From: Petrolisthes cinctipes
Taxonomy: Eukaryota; Arthropoda; Malacostraca; Decapoda; Porcellanidae
DNA length: 64,000 bases
Direction: 5' to 3'
Assembly (NCBI GenBank): GCA_033782935.1
Contig: JAWQEG010000255.1
Span: 1-64,000 of the forward strand
Shown here: in pieces, positions 1 to 10,300 of the stretch
Layout: each line of letters opens with the position of its first letter
Numbering within the stretch: position 1 is the stretch's first letter
The notes under the pieces: generated by a model
The model's database searches: none
What the model saw: the letters and a program-made list of their open reading frames with translations, nothing else
Told to the model about the DNA's origin: nothing
Position numbers and translations under genes: made by a program

Positions 1-29
1 CAAGCTTGAGGTGAGTAGTCTCATATTCC

Positions 30-136
30 CGTACCCCCCTTACCCCCCCTCAAGCCTGTCCCCTTACATCCGCGCCCCCTCAAAAAACCCCGACCCCCCC
101 CCCCCAGCCTGTCCCCCTATTCCCGCACCCCCTTAA
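30..136. repeat. C-rich minisatellite, flank copy 1 (partial)
   Basis: Degenerate C-rich repeats built on the words AAGCCTGTCCCC and ATTCCCGCACCCCC, ending in CGCACCCCCTTAA at 136. It includes a 12-base poly-C run at 94-105. The same words recur at about 950-1070 in the same orientation and at 825-935 in inverted orientation, so this is one partial copy of a locally repeated element. Read on the minus strand from 136, it closely matches the sequence starting at the TTAA at 821. No coding potential is seen. Confidence 0.85.
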
Positions 137-179
137 GGGATTACTGTAGTATGCTTTTGATATTTTGGAATGCAATTAA
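133..179. repeat. 47-bp direct repeat, copy 1 of 2
   Basis: Starts TTAAGGGATTACTGTAG and ends GCAATTAA. The partner at 1071-1117 has the same length, with four mismatches by eye. Both copies directly follow the C-rich minisatellite. After this copy the sequence goes into unique DNA and the CT tract. After the partner it goes straight into the satellite array. Confidence 0.85.
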
Positions 180-199
180 TTCACTCAGAGTATGTCAGG

Positions 200-212
200 A
201 AAAAAAAAAAAA
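200..212. repeat. Poly-A run (13 A)
   Basis: Thirteen consecutive A residues between ATGTCAGG and TTGTGGTC. It could be a slippage tract or the remnant of a retroposon tail. No element body is recognisable next to it. Confidence 0.8.
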
Positions 213-253
213 TTGTGGTCTCTCTCTAACGAAAAAAAGGATAGTATTTTATG

Positions 254-488
<235 letters not shown>

Positions 489-569
489 GAATTAACAGAG
501 AAAAAATAATCAGAAATATGTTGATTTGTCATGAAAATAAAACTCACTTCTTATACTGGTGATACAACT
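489..569. other. Short unique AT-rich spacer
   Basis: Non-repetitive AT-rich sequence between the CT and ATT microsatellites. No gene, RNA or recognisable element is seen in it. Confidence 0.6.
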
Positions 570-578
570 TTATTATTT

Positions 579-616
<38 letters not shown>

Positions 617-617
617 T
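570..617. repeat. (ATT)n trinucleotide microsatellite
   Basis: TATTATTTTC followed by about 12 uninterrupted ATT units, ending in ATTTACTCCC. The poly-leucine translation on the plus strand is an artefact of the repeat. Confidence 0.97.
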
Positions 618-700
618 ACTCCCTTGTCTTCTTCATCAGTTATTTATGTTAACCATGATGTAGTAAGAAAATTGGAGGTAAATGTGTCCTTCAAACATTG
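618..700. other. Short unique spacer
   Basis: Unique sequence between the ATT and CA tracts. Nothing recognisable is seen. It is too short, and too broken by simple repeats on both sides, to assign to a gene. Confidence 0.5.
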
Positions 701-702
701 CA

Positions 703-742
<40 letters not shown>
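701..742. repeat. (CA)n microsatellite
   Basis: Alternating CA dinucleotides from about 705 to 738, running into TATATA. This is an alternating purine-pyrimidine tract of the type that can adopt Z-DNA. Confidence 0.97.
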
Positions 743-743
<1 letters not shown>

Positions 744-818
744 GGAAGGAGCTTGTTTGGTTCGTGGCATAGTCAGGAGGAATCAGAACCCTCCAATTCT
801 CATACACGATCACAGGGT
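743..818. other. Unique spacer before the palindromic element
   Basis: Non-repetitive sequence of moderate GC between the CA tract and the TTAA at 821. It differs from the sequence left of the first minisatellite copy, so the left flanks of the two minisatellite blocks are unrelated. No gene is seen. Confidence 0.5.
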
Positions 819-855
819 CCTTAAGGGGGTGCGGGAGTAGGGGACAGGCTTGGGA

Positions 856-935
856 GGGACTGGGGGGTGCAGGAATAAGGGGACAGGCTTGGGTGGGGAC
901 TGGGGGAGTGCGGGAATAGGGGGACAGGCTTGGGG
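856..935. repeat. Left arm of inverted repeat (G-rich on plus strand)
   Basis: Its reverse complement matches 982-1060 with few differences: ACAGGCTTGGGTGGGGACTG in this arm pairs with CAGTCCCCACCCAAGCCTGT in the other. As single strand the pair could fold into a hairpin with an 80-bp stem. Confidence 0.85.
891..923 (+). other. Potential G-quadruplex motif
   Basis: GGG-T-GGGG-ACT-GGGGG-AGTGC-GGG (891-914) satisfies the canonical four-run rule with loops of 1, 3 and 5 bases. A fifth run of five G follows at 919-923. The complementary arm (982-1060) carries the equivalent motif on the minus strand. Folding is inferred from sequence only. Confidence 0.6.
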
Positions 936-981
936 TGGGTAGAAAGCCTGTCCCATATTCCCGCACCCCCCTAACCCCCCT

Positions 982-1060
982 CCCCAAGCCTGTACCCCTA
1001 TTCCCACACTCCCCCAGTCCCCACCCAAGCCTGTCCCCCTTATTCCTGCACCCCCCAGTC
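982..1060. repeat. Right arm of inverted repeat (C-rich on plus strand)
   Basis: Partner of 856-935. The AAGCCTGT words at 986 and 1027 give a minisatellite period of 41 bp, matching the 39-41 bp spacing of ACAGG words in the left arm. The sequence leading into this arm (about 950-981) matches the start of the first minisatellite block (about 30-50). Confidence 0.85.
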
Positions 1061-1070
1061 ACGTACCCCC

Positions 1071-1117
1071 TTAAGGGATTACTTTAGTATGCTTTTGATA
1101 TGTTTAAATGCAATTAA
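1071..1117. repeat. 47-bp direct repeat, copy 2 (abuts the satellite array)
   Basis: Starts TTAAGGGATTACTTTAG and ends GCAATTAA; partner at 133-179. It runs straight into AACATCCTAAAAATCGATAT, which is satellite, so this repeat marks the array boundary. TAGTATGCTTTTGATAT also loosely resembles the end of a satellite monomer (TAGAATGTTTTCAAGATAC), so the 47 bp may itself be a decayed edge monomer. Confidence 0.8.
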
Positions 1118-4100
1118 AACATCCTAAAAATCGATATTTTAGGTGTCCAAAGTCGATATGTGCATGCATCTTTTGTACCCGTTTATATCTCAAATTCATG
1201 TAAAAACACCCGAAAATTCGATATTTTTGGGTCACAGATGCGATCTGTACATGCCTACTCCGTGTTAGAGTACTTTCAAAATACAGGCCCAAAACATGCT
1301 GAAAATCGACATATTGGGTGCCCAAAGTCAATATGTGTATGAATCTTCTGTACCCGTTTATATCTCAAATTAAAGCTCAAAACACCCGAAAATTCGATAT
1401 TTTTGGGTCCCAGAAGCGATCTTTACATGCCTAATCCGTGTTAGAGTATTTTTAAAATACAGGCCCAAAACATGCTATGAATCGATATTTTATTTGCCCA
1501 AAGTCAATATGATTATGTATCTTCTGTACCCGTTTATATCACAAATTCAGGCTTAAAACACCCGAAAATTCGATATTTTTGGGTCCCAGGAGCGATCTCT
1601 ACATGCCTACTCAGTGCTAGAATATTTTCAAAATATAGGCCCAAAACATGCTAAAAATCGATATTTTGGGTGCCCAAAGGCGATATGTGCATTCATCTTC
1701 TGTACCCGTTTATATATCAAATTTAGCCTCATAACACCCGAAAATTCGATATTTTTGTGTCCCAGAAGCGATCTGTACATGCCTACTCCGTGTTAGAGTA
1801 TTTTCAAAATACAGGCCCAAAACATGCTCAAAATCGATATTTTAGGTGCCCAAAGACGATAAGTGCATGCATCTTTTGTACCAGTTTATATCTCAAATTC
1901 AGGCTCAAAACACCCGAAAATTCGATATTTTTGGGTCCCAGAAGCGATCTGTATATGCTTACTCCTTGCTAGAATGTTTTTAAGATACAGACCCAAAACA
2001 TGCTAAAAATCGAAATTTTAGGTGCCCAAAGTCGATATGTGAATTCATCTTCAGTACCCGTTTATATCTCAAATTCATGTTAAAAACACCCGAAAATTCG
2101 ATATTTTTGGGTCACAGAAGCGATTTTCGATATTTTTGGGTCTCAGAAGCGATCTGTACATGCCTACTCAGTGCTAGAATATTTTCAAAATATAGGCCCA
2201 AAACATGTTAAAAATAGATATTTTGGGTGCCAAAAGTCGATATGTGTATGAATCTTCTGTACCCGTTTATATCTCAAATTTAGCCTCATAACACCTGAAA
2301 ATTCGATATTTTCATGTCCCAAAAGCGATCTGTACATGCCTACACAGTGTCAGAAAAATTTCAAAATTTAGGCCCAAAATATGCTAAAAATCGATATTTT
2401 GGGTGCCCAAAGTTGATATGTGCATGCATCATCTGTACACGTTTATATCTCAAATTAAGGCTCAAAACACCCGAAAATTCGATATTTTTGGGTCCCAGAA
2501 GCGATCTGTACATGACTACTCCTTGCTAGAATGTTTTCAAGATACAGACCCAAAACATGCTAAAAATCGAAATTTTAGGTGCCCAAAGTCGATATGTGAA
2601 TTCATCTTCAGTACCCGTTTATATCTCAAATTCATGTTAAAAACACCCGAAAATTCGATATTTTTGGGTCTCAGAAGCGATCTGTACATGCCTACTCAGT
2701 GCTAGAATATTTTCAAAATATAGGCCCAAAACATGTTAAAAATAGATATTTTGGGTGCCCAAAGTCGATATGTGTATGAATCTTCTGTACCCGTTTATAT
2801 CTCAAATTTAGCCTCATAACACCTGAAAATTCGATATTTTCATGTCCCAAAAGCGATCTGTACATGCGTACTCCGTGTTAGAGTATTTTCAAAATTCAGG
2901 CCCAAAACATGCTGAAAATCGATATTTTGGGTGCCCAAAGACGATATGTGCATGCATCTTCTGTACCCATTTATATCTCAAATTCAGGCTCAAAACGCCC
3001 AAAAATTTGATATTTTTGGGTCCCAGAAGGGATCTCTACATACCTACTCAGTGCTAGAATGTTTTCAAAATATAGGCTCAATACAGGCTAAAAATCGATA
3101 TTTTAGGTGTCCAAAGTCGATATGTGCATGCATCTTCAGTACCCGTTTATATCTCAAATTCAGCCTCAAAACACCCGAAAATTCGATATTTTTGGGCCCC
3201 AGAAGCGATCTGTACATGTCTACTTAGTGTTAGAGTATTTTCAAAATAGTTGTCCAAAACATGTTAAAAATAGATATTTTGGGTGCCCAAAGTCGATATG
3301 TGTATGAATCTTTTGTACCCGTTTATATCCCAAATTCAGGCTCAAACCACCCGAAAATTCGATATTTTTTTGTCCCAGAAGCGATCTGTACATGCTTACA
3401 TAGTGCTAGAATATTTTTAAAATATAGGCCCAAAACATGCTAAAAATCGATATTTTAGGTGCTAAATGTTGATATGAGCATGCATTTTCTATACCCGTTT
3501 ATATCTCAAATTCAGACTCAAAACACCGTAAATTCGATAATTTTGGGTCCCAGAAGCGATCTGTACATGCCTAGTCTGTGTTTGAATATTTTCAAGATAT
3601 AGTCCCAAAACATGCTAAAAATCGATATTTTAGGTGTCCAAAGTCGAAATGTGCATACATCTTTTGTACCCGTTTATATCCCAAATTCAAGGTCAAAACT
3701 TCGCGAAAATTCGATATTTTTGGGTTCAACAAGCGATCTGTAACTGCCTACTTCGTGTTAGAGTATTTTCAAAATACAGGCCCAAAACATGCTAAAAATC
3801 GATATTTTGGGTGCAAAAAGTCGATATGTGGATGCATCTTCTGTACCAGTTTATATCTCAAATTCAGGCTCAAAACACCCGAAAATTCGATATATTTGGT
3901 CCCAGAAGTGATCTGTACATGCCTAATCCGTGATAGAGTATTTTCAAAATACATGCCCAAAACATGCTGAAAATCGATATTTTAGGTGCACAAAGTCAAT
4001 ATGTGTATGCATCTTCTGTACCCGTTTATATCCCAAATTCAGGCTCAAAACACCCGAAAATTCGATATTTTTGGGTCCCAGAAGCGATCTGTACATGCCT

Positions 4101-6139
4101 ACTCAGTGCTACAATAATTTCAAAATATTGGCCCAAAACATGCTAAAAATCGATATTTGGGTGCCCAAAGTCGATATGTCCATGGATCTTCCGTACCCGT
4201 TTATATCTCAAATTCAGGCTCAAAACAACGGAAAATTCGATATTTTAGTGTCCCAGAAGCGATCTGTACATGCCTACTCCTTGCTAGAATGTTTTCAAAA
4301 TATAGGCTCAAAACATGCTAAAAATCGATATTTTAGGTATCCAAAGTCGATATGTGCATGCATCTTCTGTACCCGTTTATATCTCAAATTAAGGTTAAAA
4401 ACCCCCGAAAATTCGATATTTTTATGATCCAAAAGCGATCTGTACATGACTACTCCGTGTTAGAGTATTTTCAAAATAAAGGCTCAAAACATGCTCAAAA
4501 TCGATATTTTGTGTGCCCAAAGTCAATATGTGTATTTATCTTCTGTACCCGTTTATATCCCAAATTCAGGCTCAAAACACCCGAAAATTCGATATATTTG
4601 GGTCCCAAAAGGGATCTGTACATGCCTCCTCCTTGCTAGAATGTTTTTAAGATACAGACCCAAAACTTGCTCAAAATAAATATTTTAGGTGCAAAAAGTC
4701 GATATGTGCATGCATCTTCTGTACCCGTATATATCTCAAATTCAGGCTCAAAACACCCAAAAAATCGATATTTTTGTGTCCCAGAAGCGATCCGTACATG
4801 CCTACTCAGTGCTAGAATGTTTTTAAAATATAGGCTTAAAACATACTAAAAATCGATATTTTAGGTGTCCAAAGTCGATATGTGCATACATCTTTTGTAC
4901 CCGTTTATATCCCAAATTCAGGCTCAAAACACCCGAAAATTCGATATTTTTGTGTCCCAGAAGCGATCTGTACATGCCTACTCCGAGTTAAAGTATTTTC
5001 AAAATACATGCCCAAAACATGCTGAAAATCGATATTTTATCTGCCCATAAACGATATGTGCATGCATCTTCTGTACCCGTTTATATCTTAAATTCAGGCT
5101 CAAAACACCAGAAAAATCGATATTTTTGGGTCCCAGAAGCGATCTGTACATGCCTACTCTTTGCTAGAATGTTTTCAAAATACAGACTTAAAACATGCTT
5201 AAAATCGTTATTTTAGGTGCAAAAAGTCGATATGTGCATGCATCGTCATTACCCGTTTATATCTCAAATGCAGGCTCAAAACACCCAAAAATTCGATATT
5301 TTTGGGTCCCTGAAGCGATCTGTACATGTCTACTCAGTGTTAGAATGTTTTTAAAATATAGGCTTAAAACATACTAAAAATCGATATTTTAGCTGCCCAT
5401 AGTCGATATGTGCATGCATCTTTTGTACCCGTTTATATCTCAAATTAATGCTCAAAACACCCAAATATTCGATAATTTTGGGTCCCAGAAGCGATCTGTA
5501 CATGCCTACTCCTTGTTAGAGTATTTTGAAAATACAGGCCCAAAACATGCTCAAAATCGATATTTTAGGTTCCCAAAGTCTTTATGTGTATACATTTTCT
5601 GTACCCGTTTATATCCCAAATTCAGGCTGAAAACACCCGAAAATTCGATATATTTTTGTCCCTGAAGCGATCTGTACATGCCTACTCATTGTTAGAATTC
5701 TTTCAAAATATAGGCCCATAACATGCTGAAATTTGATATTTTATCTGCCCTTAGTCGATATGTGCATGCATCTTCTGTACCCGTTTATATCTCAAATTCG
5801 AGCTCAAAACACCCGAAAACTCGATATTTTTGGGTCCCAGAAGAGATCTGTACATGCCTACTCCGTTTTAGAGTACTTACAAAATACAGGCCCAAAACAT
5901 GCTGAAAATCGATATTTTAAGTGCCCAAAGTCGATATGTGCATACATCTTCTGTACCCGTTTATATCTCAAATTCAGGCTCAAACCAACGGAAAATTCAA
6001 TTTTTTTGGGTTCCAGAAGCGATCTGTACATGCCTACTCAGAGCTAGAAAGTTTTCAAAATATAGGCTCAAAACATGCTAAGAATTTATAATTTAGGTGT
6101 CCAATGTCGGTATGTGCATGCATCTTCTGCACCCGTATA
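1118..6139 (+). repeat. Domain 1: heterogeneous edge monomers
   Basis: About 28 monomers in which neighbouring copies differ at many positions and no long HOR is evident, apart from one local 3-monomer duplication (about 1965-2860). Higher divergence at the border is what is usually seen at satellite array edges. Confidence 0.8.
1965..2860 (+). repeat. Three-monomer tandem duplication with a 29-bp internal duplication
   Basis: The variant series TCAAGATACAGACCC, ATCGAAATTTTAGG, GTGAATTCATCTTCAG, AGCCTCATAACACCTG occurs twice. The first part is offset by 557 bp (1984 versus 2541), which is 3 x 176 + 29; later landmarks are offset by about 528. The extra 29 bp is a direct duplication at about 2095-2146, where TTCGATATTTTTGGGTC...GAAGCGAT occurs twice in a row. 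Confidence 0.85.
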
Positions 6140-7353
6140 TATCTCAAATTCAGGCTCAAAACACCCAAAAATTCGATATTTTTGTGTCCCAGAAGCGATC
6201 CGTACATGCCTACTTAGTGTTAGAGTATTTTCAAAATAGATGCCCAAAACATGCTCAAAATCGATATTGTGGGTGCCCAAAGTCGATATGTGCATGCATC
6301 TTCTGTACCCGTTTATATCTCAAATGCAGGCTTAAAACACCCAAAAATTCAATATTTTTGTGTCCCTGAAGCGATCTGTACATGTCTACTCAGTGCTAGA
6401 ATGTTTTCAAAATATAGGCTTAAAACATGCTAAAAATCGATATTTTAGGTGTCTAAAGTCGATATGTGCATGCGTGTTCTGTACCCGTTTATATCTCAAA
6501 TTTAGGCTCAAAACACCCGAAAATTCGATATTTTTGTATCCCAGAAGCGATCTGTACATGCCCACTCCGTGTTAGAGTATTTTCAAAATACATGCCCAAA
6601 ACATGCTGAAAATCGATATTTTAGCTCCACATAGTCTATATGTGCATACATCTTTTGTACCCGTTTATATCCCAAATTCAGGCTCTAATATCCGAAAATT
6701 CAATATTTTTGGGTCGCAGAAGCCACCTGTACATGCCTACTCAGTGATAGAATATTTTCAAAATATTGGCCCAAAACATACTAAAAATCGATATTTGGGG
6801 TGCCCAAAGTCGATATGTGCATGCATCTTCTCTACCCGTTTAAATCTCAAAATCAGGCTTAAAACATCCGAAAATTAGATATTTTTGTGTCCCATGCCTA
6901 CTCCTTCTTAGAATGTTTTCAAGATAGAGACCCAAAACATGCTCAAAATCGATATATTAGGTGCAAAAAGTCTATATGTGCCTGCATCTTCAGTACCGGT
7001 TTATATCTCAAATTCAGGCTCAAAACACCCGAAAATTTAATATTTTTGTGTTACAGAAGCGATCTGTACATGACTACTTCGTGTTAGAGTATTTTCAAAA
7101 TAGATGCCTAAAACATGCTTTATATCTATATTTTGGGTGCCCAAAGTCGATATGTGTATGCATCTTCTGTACCCGTTTATATCTCAAATTCAGGCTCAAA
7201 ATACCCGAAAAATCGATATTTTTGGGTCCCAGAAGCGATCTGTACATGCCTACTCTTTGCTAGAATGTTTTATAAAATACAGTCCCAAAACATGCTCAAA
7301 ATCGATATTTTAGGTGCTAAAAGTCGATATGTGCATGCATCTTCAGTACCCGA
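6140..7353 (+). repeat. HOR1 copy lacking one monomer (1217-bp spacing)
   Basis: In the first copy, landmarks before about 6620 are 1217 bp from their partners, e.g. the CCTGAAGCGATCTGTACATG context at 6360 versus 7577. Those after about 6640 are 1393 bp away (6887 versus 8280). The monomer at about 6603-6780 starts like the TTAGCTCCACATAG monomer (7820) and ends like the following one (7996). It is thus a fused monomer produced by an in-register 176-bp deletion. Confidence 0.85.
6891..6900 (+). other. HOR1-diagnostic 15-bp deletion junction (first of six)
   Basis: TGTCCCATGCCTACTCC replaces the usual TCCCAGAAGCGATCTGTACA followed by TGCCTACTCC. The junctions are at about 6894, 8287, 9680, 11073, 12466 and 13859, spaced 1393 bp. 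Related monomers without the deletion occur at about 17213 and 30573, so the deletion arose inside the HOR1 lineage. Confidence 0.9.
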
Positions 7354-10300
7354 TTATATCTCAAATTCAGGCTCAAAACACCCAAAAATTCGATATTTTT
7401 GTGTCCCAGAAGCGATCCGTACATGCCTACTTAGTGTTAGAGTATTTTCTAAATAGATGCCCAAAACATGCTCAAAATCGATATTGTGGGTGCCCAAAGT
7501 CGATATGTGCATGCATCTTCTGTACCCGTTTATATCTCAAATGAAGGCTTAAAACACCCAAAAATTTAATATTTTTGTGTCCCTGAAGCGATCTGTACAT
7601 GTCTACTCAGTGCTAGAATGTTTTCAAAATATAGGCTTAAAACATGCTAAAAATCGATATTTTAGGTGTCTAAAGTCGATATGTGCATGCGTGTTCTGTA
7701 CCCGTTTATATCTCAAATTTAGGCTCAAAACACCCGAAAATTCGATATTTTTGTGTCCCAGAAGCGATCTGTACATGCCCACTCCGTGTTAGAGTATTTT
7801 CAAAATACATGCCCAAAACATGCTGAAAATCGATATTTTAGCTCCACATAGTCTATATGTGCATGCATCTTCTGTACCCGTTTATATCTCAAATTCAGGC
7901 TCAAAAGATCCGAAAATTCGGTATTTTTGGGACCCAGAAGCGATCTGTACATGTCTACTCAGTGCCACAATGTTTTCAAAATATAGGCTTAAAACATGCT
8001 AAAATTCAATATTTTAGGTGTCCAAAGTCGATATGTGCATACATCTTTTGTACCCGTTTATATCCCAAATTCAGGCTCTAATATCCGAAAATTCAATATT
8101 TTTTGTTCGCAGAAGCCACCTGTACATGCCTACTCAGTGATAGAATATTTTCAAAATATTGGCCCAAAACATACTAAAAATCGATATTTGGGGTGCCCAA
8201 AGTCGATATGTGCATGCATCTTCTCTACCCGTTTAAATCTCAAAATCAGGCTTAAAACATCCGAAAATTAGATATTTTTGTGTCCCATGCCTACTCCTTC
8301 TTAGAATGTTTTCAAGATAGAGACCCAAAACATGCTCAAAATCGATATATTAGGTGCAAAAAGTCTATATGTGCCTGCATCTTCAGTACCGGTTTATATC
8401 TCAAATTCAGGCTCAAAACACCCGAAAATTTAATATTTTTGTGTTACAGAAGCGATCTGTACATGACTACTTCGTGTTAGAGTATTTTCAAAATAGATGC
8501 CTAAAACATGCTTTATATCTATATTTTGGGTGCCCAAAGTCGATATGTGTATGCATCTTCTGTACCCGTTTGTATCTCAAATTCAGGCTCAAAATACCCG
8601 AAAAATCGATATTTTTGGGTCCCAGAAGCGATCTGTACATGCCTACTCTTTGCTAGAATGTTTTATAAAATACAGTCCCAAAACATGCTCAAAATCGATA
8701 TTTTAGGTGCTAAAAGTCGATATGTGCATGCATCTTCAGTACCCGATTATATCTCAAATTCAGGCTCAAAACACCCAAAAATTCGATATTTTTGTGTCCC
8801 AGAAGCGATCCGTACATGCCTACTTAGTGTTAGAGTATTTTCTAAATAGATGCCCAAAACATGCTCAAAATCGATATTGTGGGTGCCCAAAGTCGATATG
8901 TGCATGCATCTTCTGTACCCGTTTATATCTCAAATGCAGGCTTAAAACACCCAAAAATTTAATATTTTTGTGTCCCTGAAGCGATCTGTACATGTCTACT
9001 CAGTGCTAGAATGTTTTCAAAATATAGGCTTAAAACATGCTAAAAATCGATATTTTAGGTGTCTAAAGTCGATATATGCATGCGTGTTCTGTACCCGTTT
9101 ATATCTCAAATTTAGGCTCAAAACACCCGAAAATTCGATATTTTTGTGTCCCAGAAGCGATCTGTACATGCCCACTCCGTGTTAAAGTATTTTCAAAATA
9201 CATGCCCAAAACATGCTGAAAATCGATATTTTAGCTCCACATAGTCTATATGTGCATGCATCTTCTGTACCCGTTTATATCTCAAATTCAGGCTCAAAAG
9301 ATCCGAAAATTCGGTATTTTTGGGACCCAGAAGCGATCTGTACATGTCTACTCAGTGCCACAATGTTTTCAAAATATAGGCTTAAAACATGCTAAAATTC
9401 AATATTTTAGGTGTCCAAAGTCGATATGTGCATACATCTTTTGTACCCGTTTATATCCCAAATTCAGGCTCTAATATCCGAAAATTCAATATTTTTGGGT
9501 CGCAGAAGCCACCTGTACATGCCTACTCAGTGATAGAATATTTTCAAAATATTGGCCCAAAACATACTAAAAATCGATATTTAGGGTGCCCAAAGTCGAT
9601 ATGTGCATGCATCTTCTCTACCCGTTTAAATCTCAAAATCAGGCTTAAAACATCCGAAAATTAGATATTTTTGTGTCCCATGCCTACTCCTTCTTAGAAT
9701 GTTTACAAGATAGAGACCCAAAACATGCTCAAAATCGATATATTAGGTGCAAAAAGTCTATATGTGCCTGCATCTTCAGTACCGGTTTATATCTCAAATT
9801 CAGGCTCAAAACACCCGAAAATTTAATATTTTTGTGTTACAGAAGCGATCTGTACATGACTACTTCGTGTTAGAGTATTTTCAAAATAGATGCCTAAAAC
9901 ATGCTTTATATCTATATTTTGGGTGCCCAAAGTCGATATGTGTATGCATCTTCTGTACCCGTTTATATCTCAAATTCAGGCTCAAAATACCCGAAAAATC
10001 GATATTTTTGGGTCCCAGATGCGATCTGTACATGCCTACTCTTTGCTAGAATGTTTTATAAAATACAGTCCCAAAACATGCTCAAAATCGATATTTTAGG
10101 TGCTAAAAGTCGATATGTGCATGCATCTTCAGTACCCGATTATATCTCAAATTCAGGCTCAAAACACCCAAAAATTCGATATTTTTGTGTCCCAGAAGCG
10201 ATCCGTACATGCCTTCTTAGTGTTAGAGTATTTTCTAAATAGATGCCCAAAACATGCTCAAAATCGATATTGTGGGTGCCCAAAGTCGATATGTGCATGC

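Larger units (their letters stand above)
821..1074. mobile_element. Palindromic G/C-rich element between TTAA sites (possible fold-back MITE)
   Basis: TTAA occurs at 821-824 and 1071-1074. The enclosed 246 bp begins GGGGGTGCGGGAG and ends CACGTACCCCC, so the termini are inverted (GGGGGT[G/A]CG). Internally 856-935 is close to the reverse complement of 982-1060, with a 46-bp spacer; both arms are a minisatellite of about 40 bp per unit. A TTAA target with terminal inverted repeats is a hallmark of piggyBac-type DNA transposons. However, the 47 bp right of the element is also repeated at 133-179, so TTAA may not be the true terminus. There is no transposase. A recently inverted minisatellite is an equally simple explanation. 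Confidence 0.35.

Noticed and set aside
569..617. Signal peptide or membrane helix (poly-leucine) in a small plus-strand frame at 531-824
   Set aside because: The leucines come from the (ATT)n/(TTA)n microsatellite, and the frame continues through the (CA)n tract as His-Thr repeats.
691..1062. Pro/Gly-rich minus-strand open frame over the minisatellite
   Set aside because: It is the translation of a G/C-rich minisatellite and its inverted copy; the composition follows the repeat, and no start context or domain is seen.
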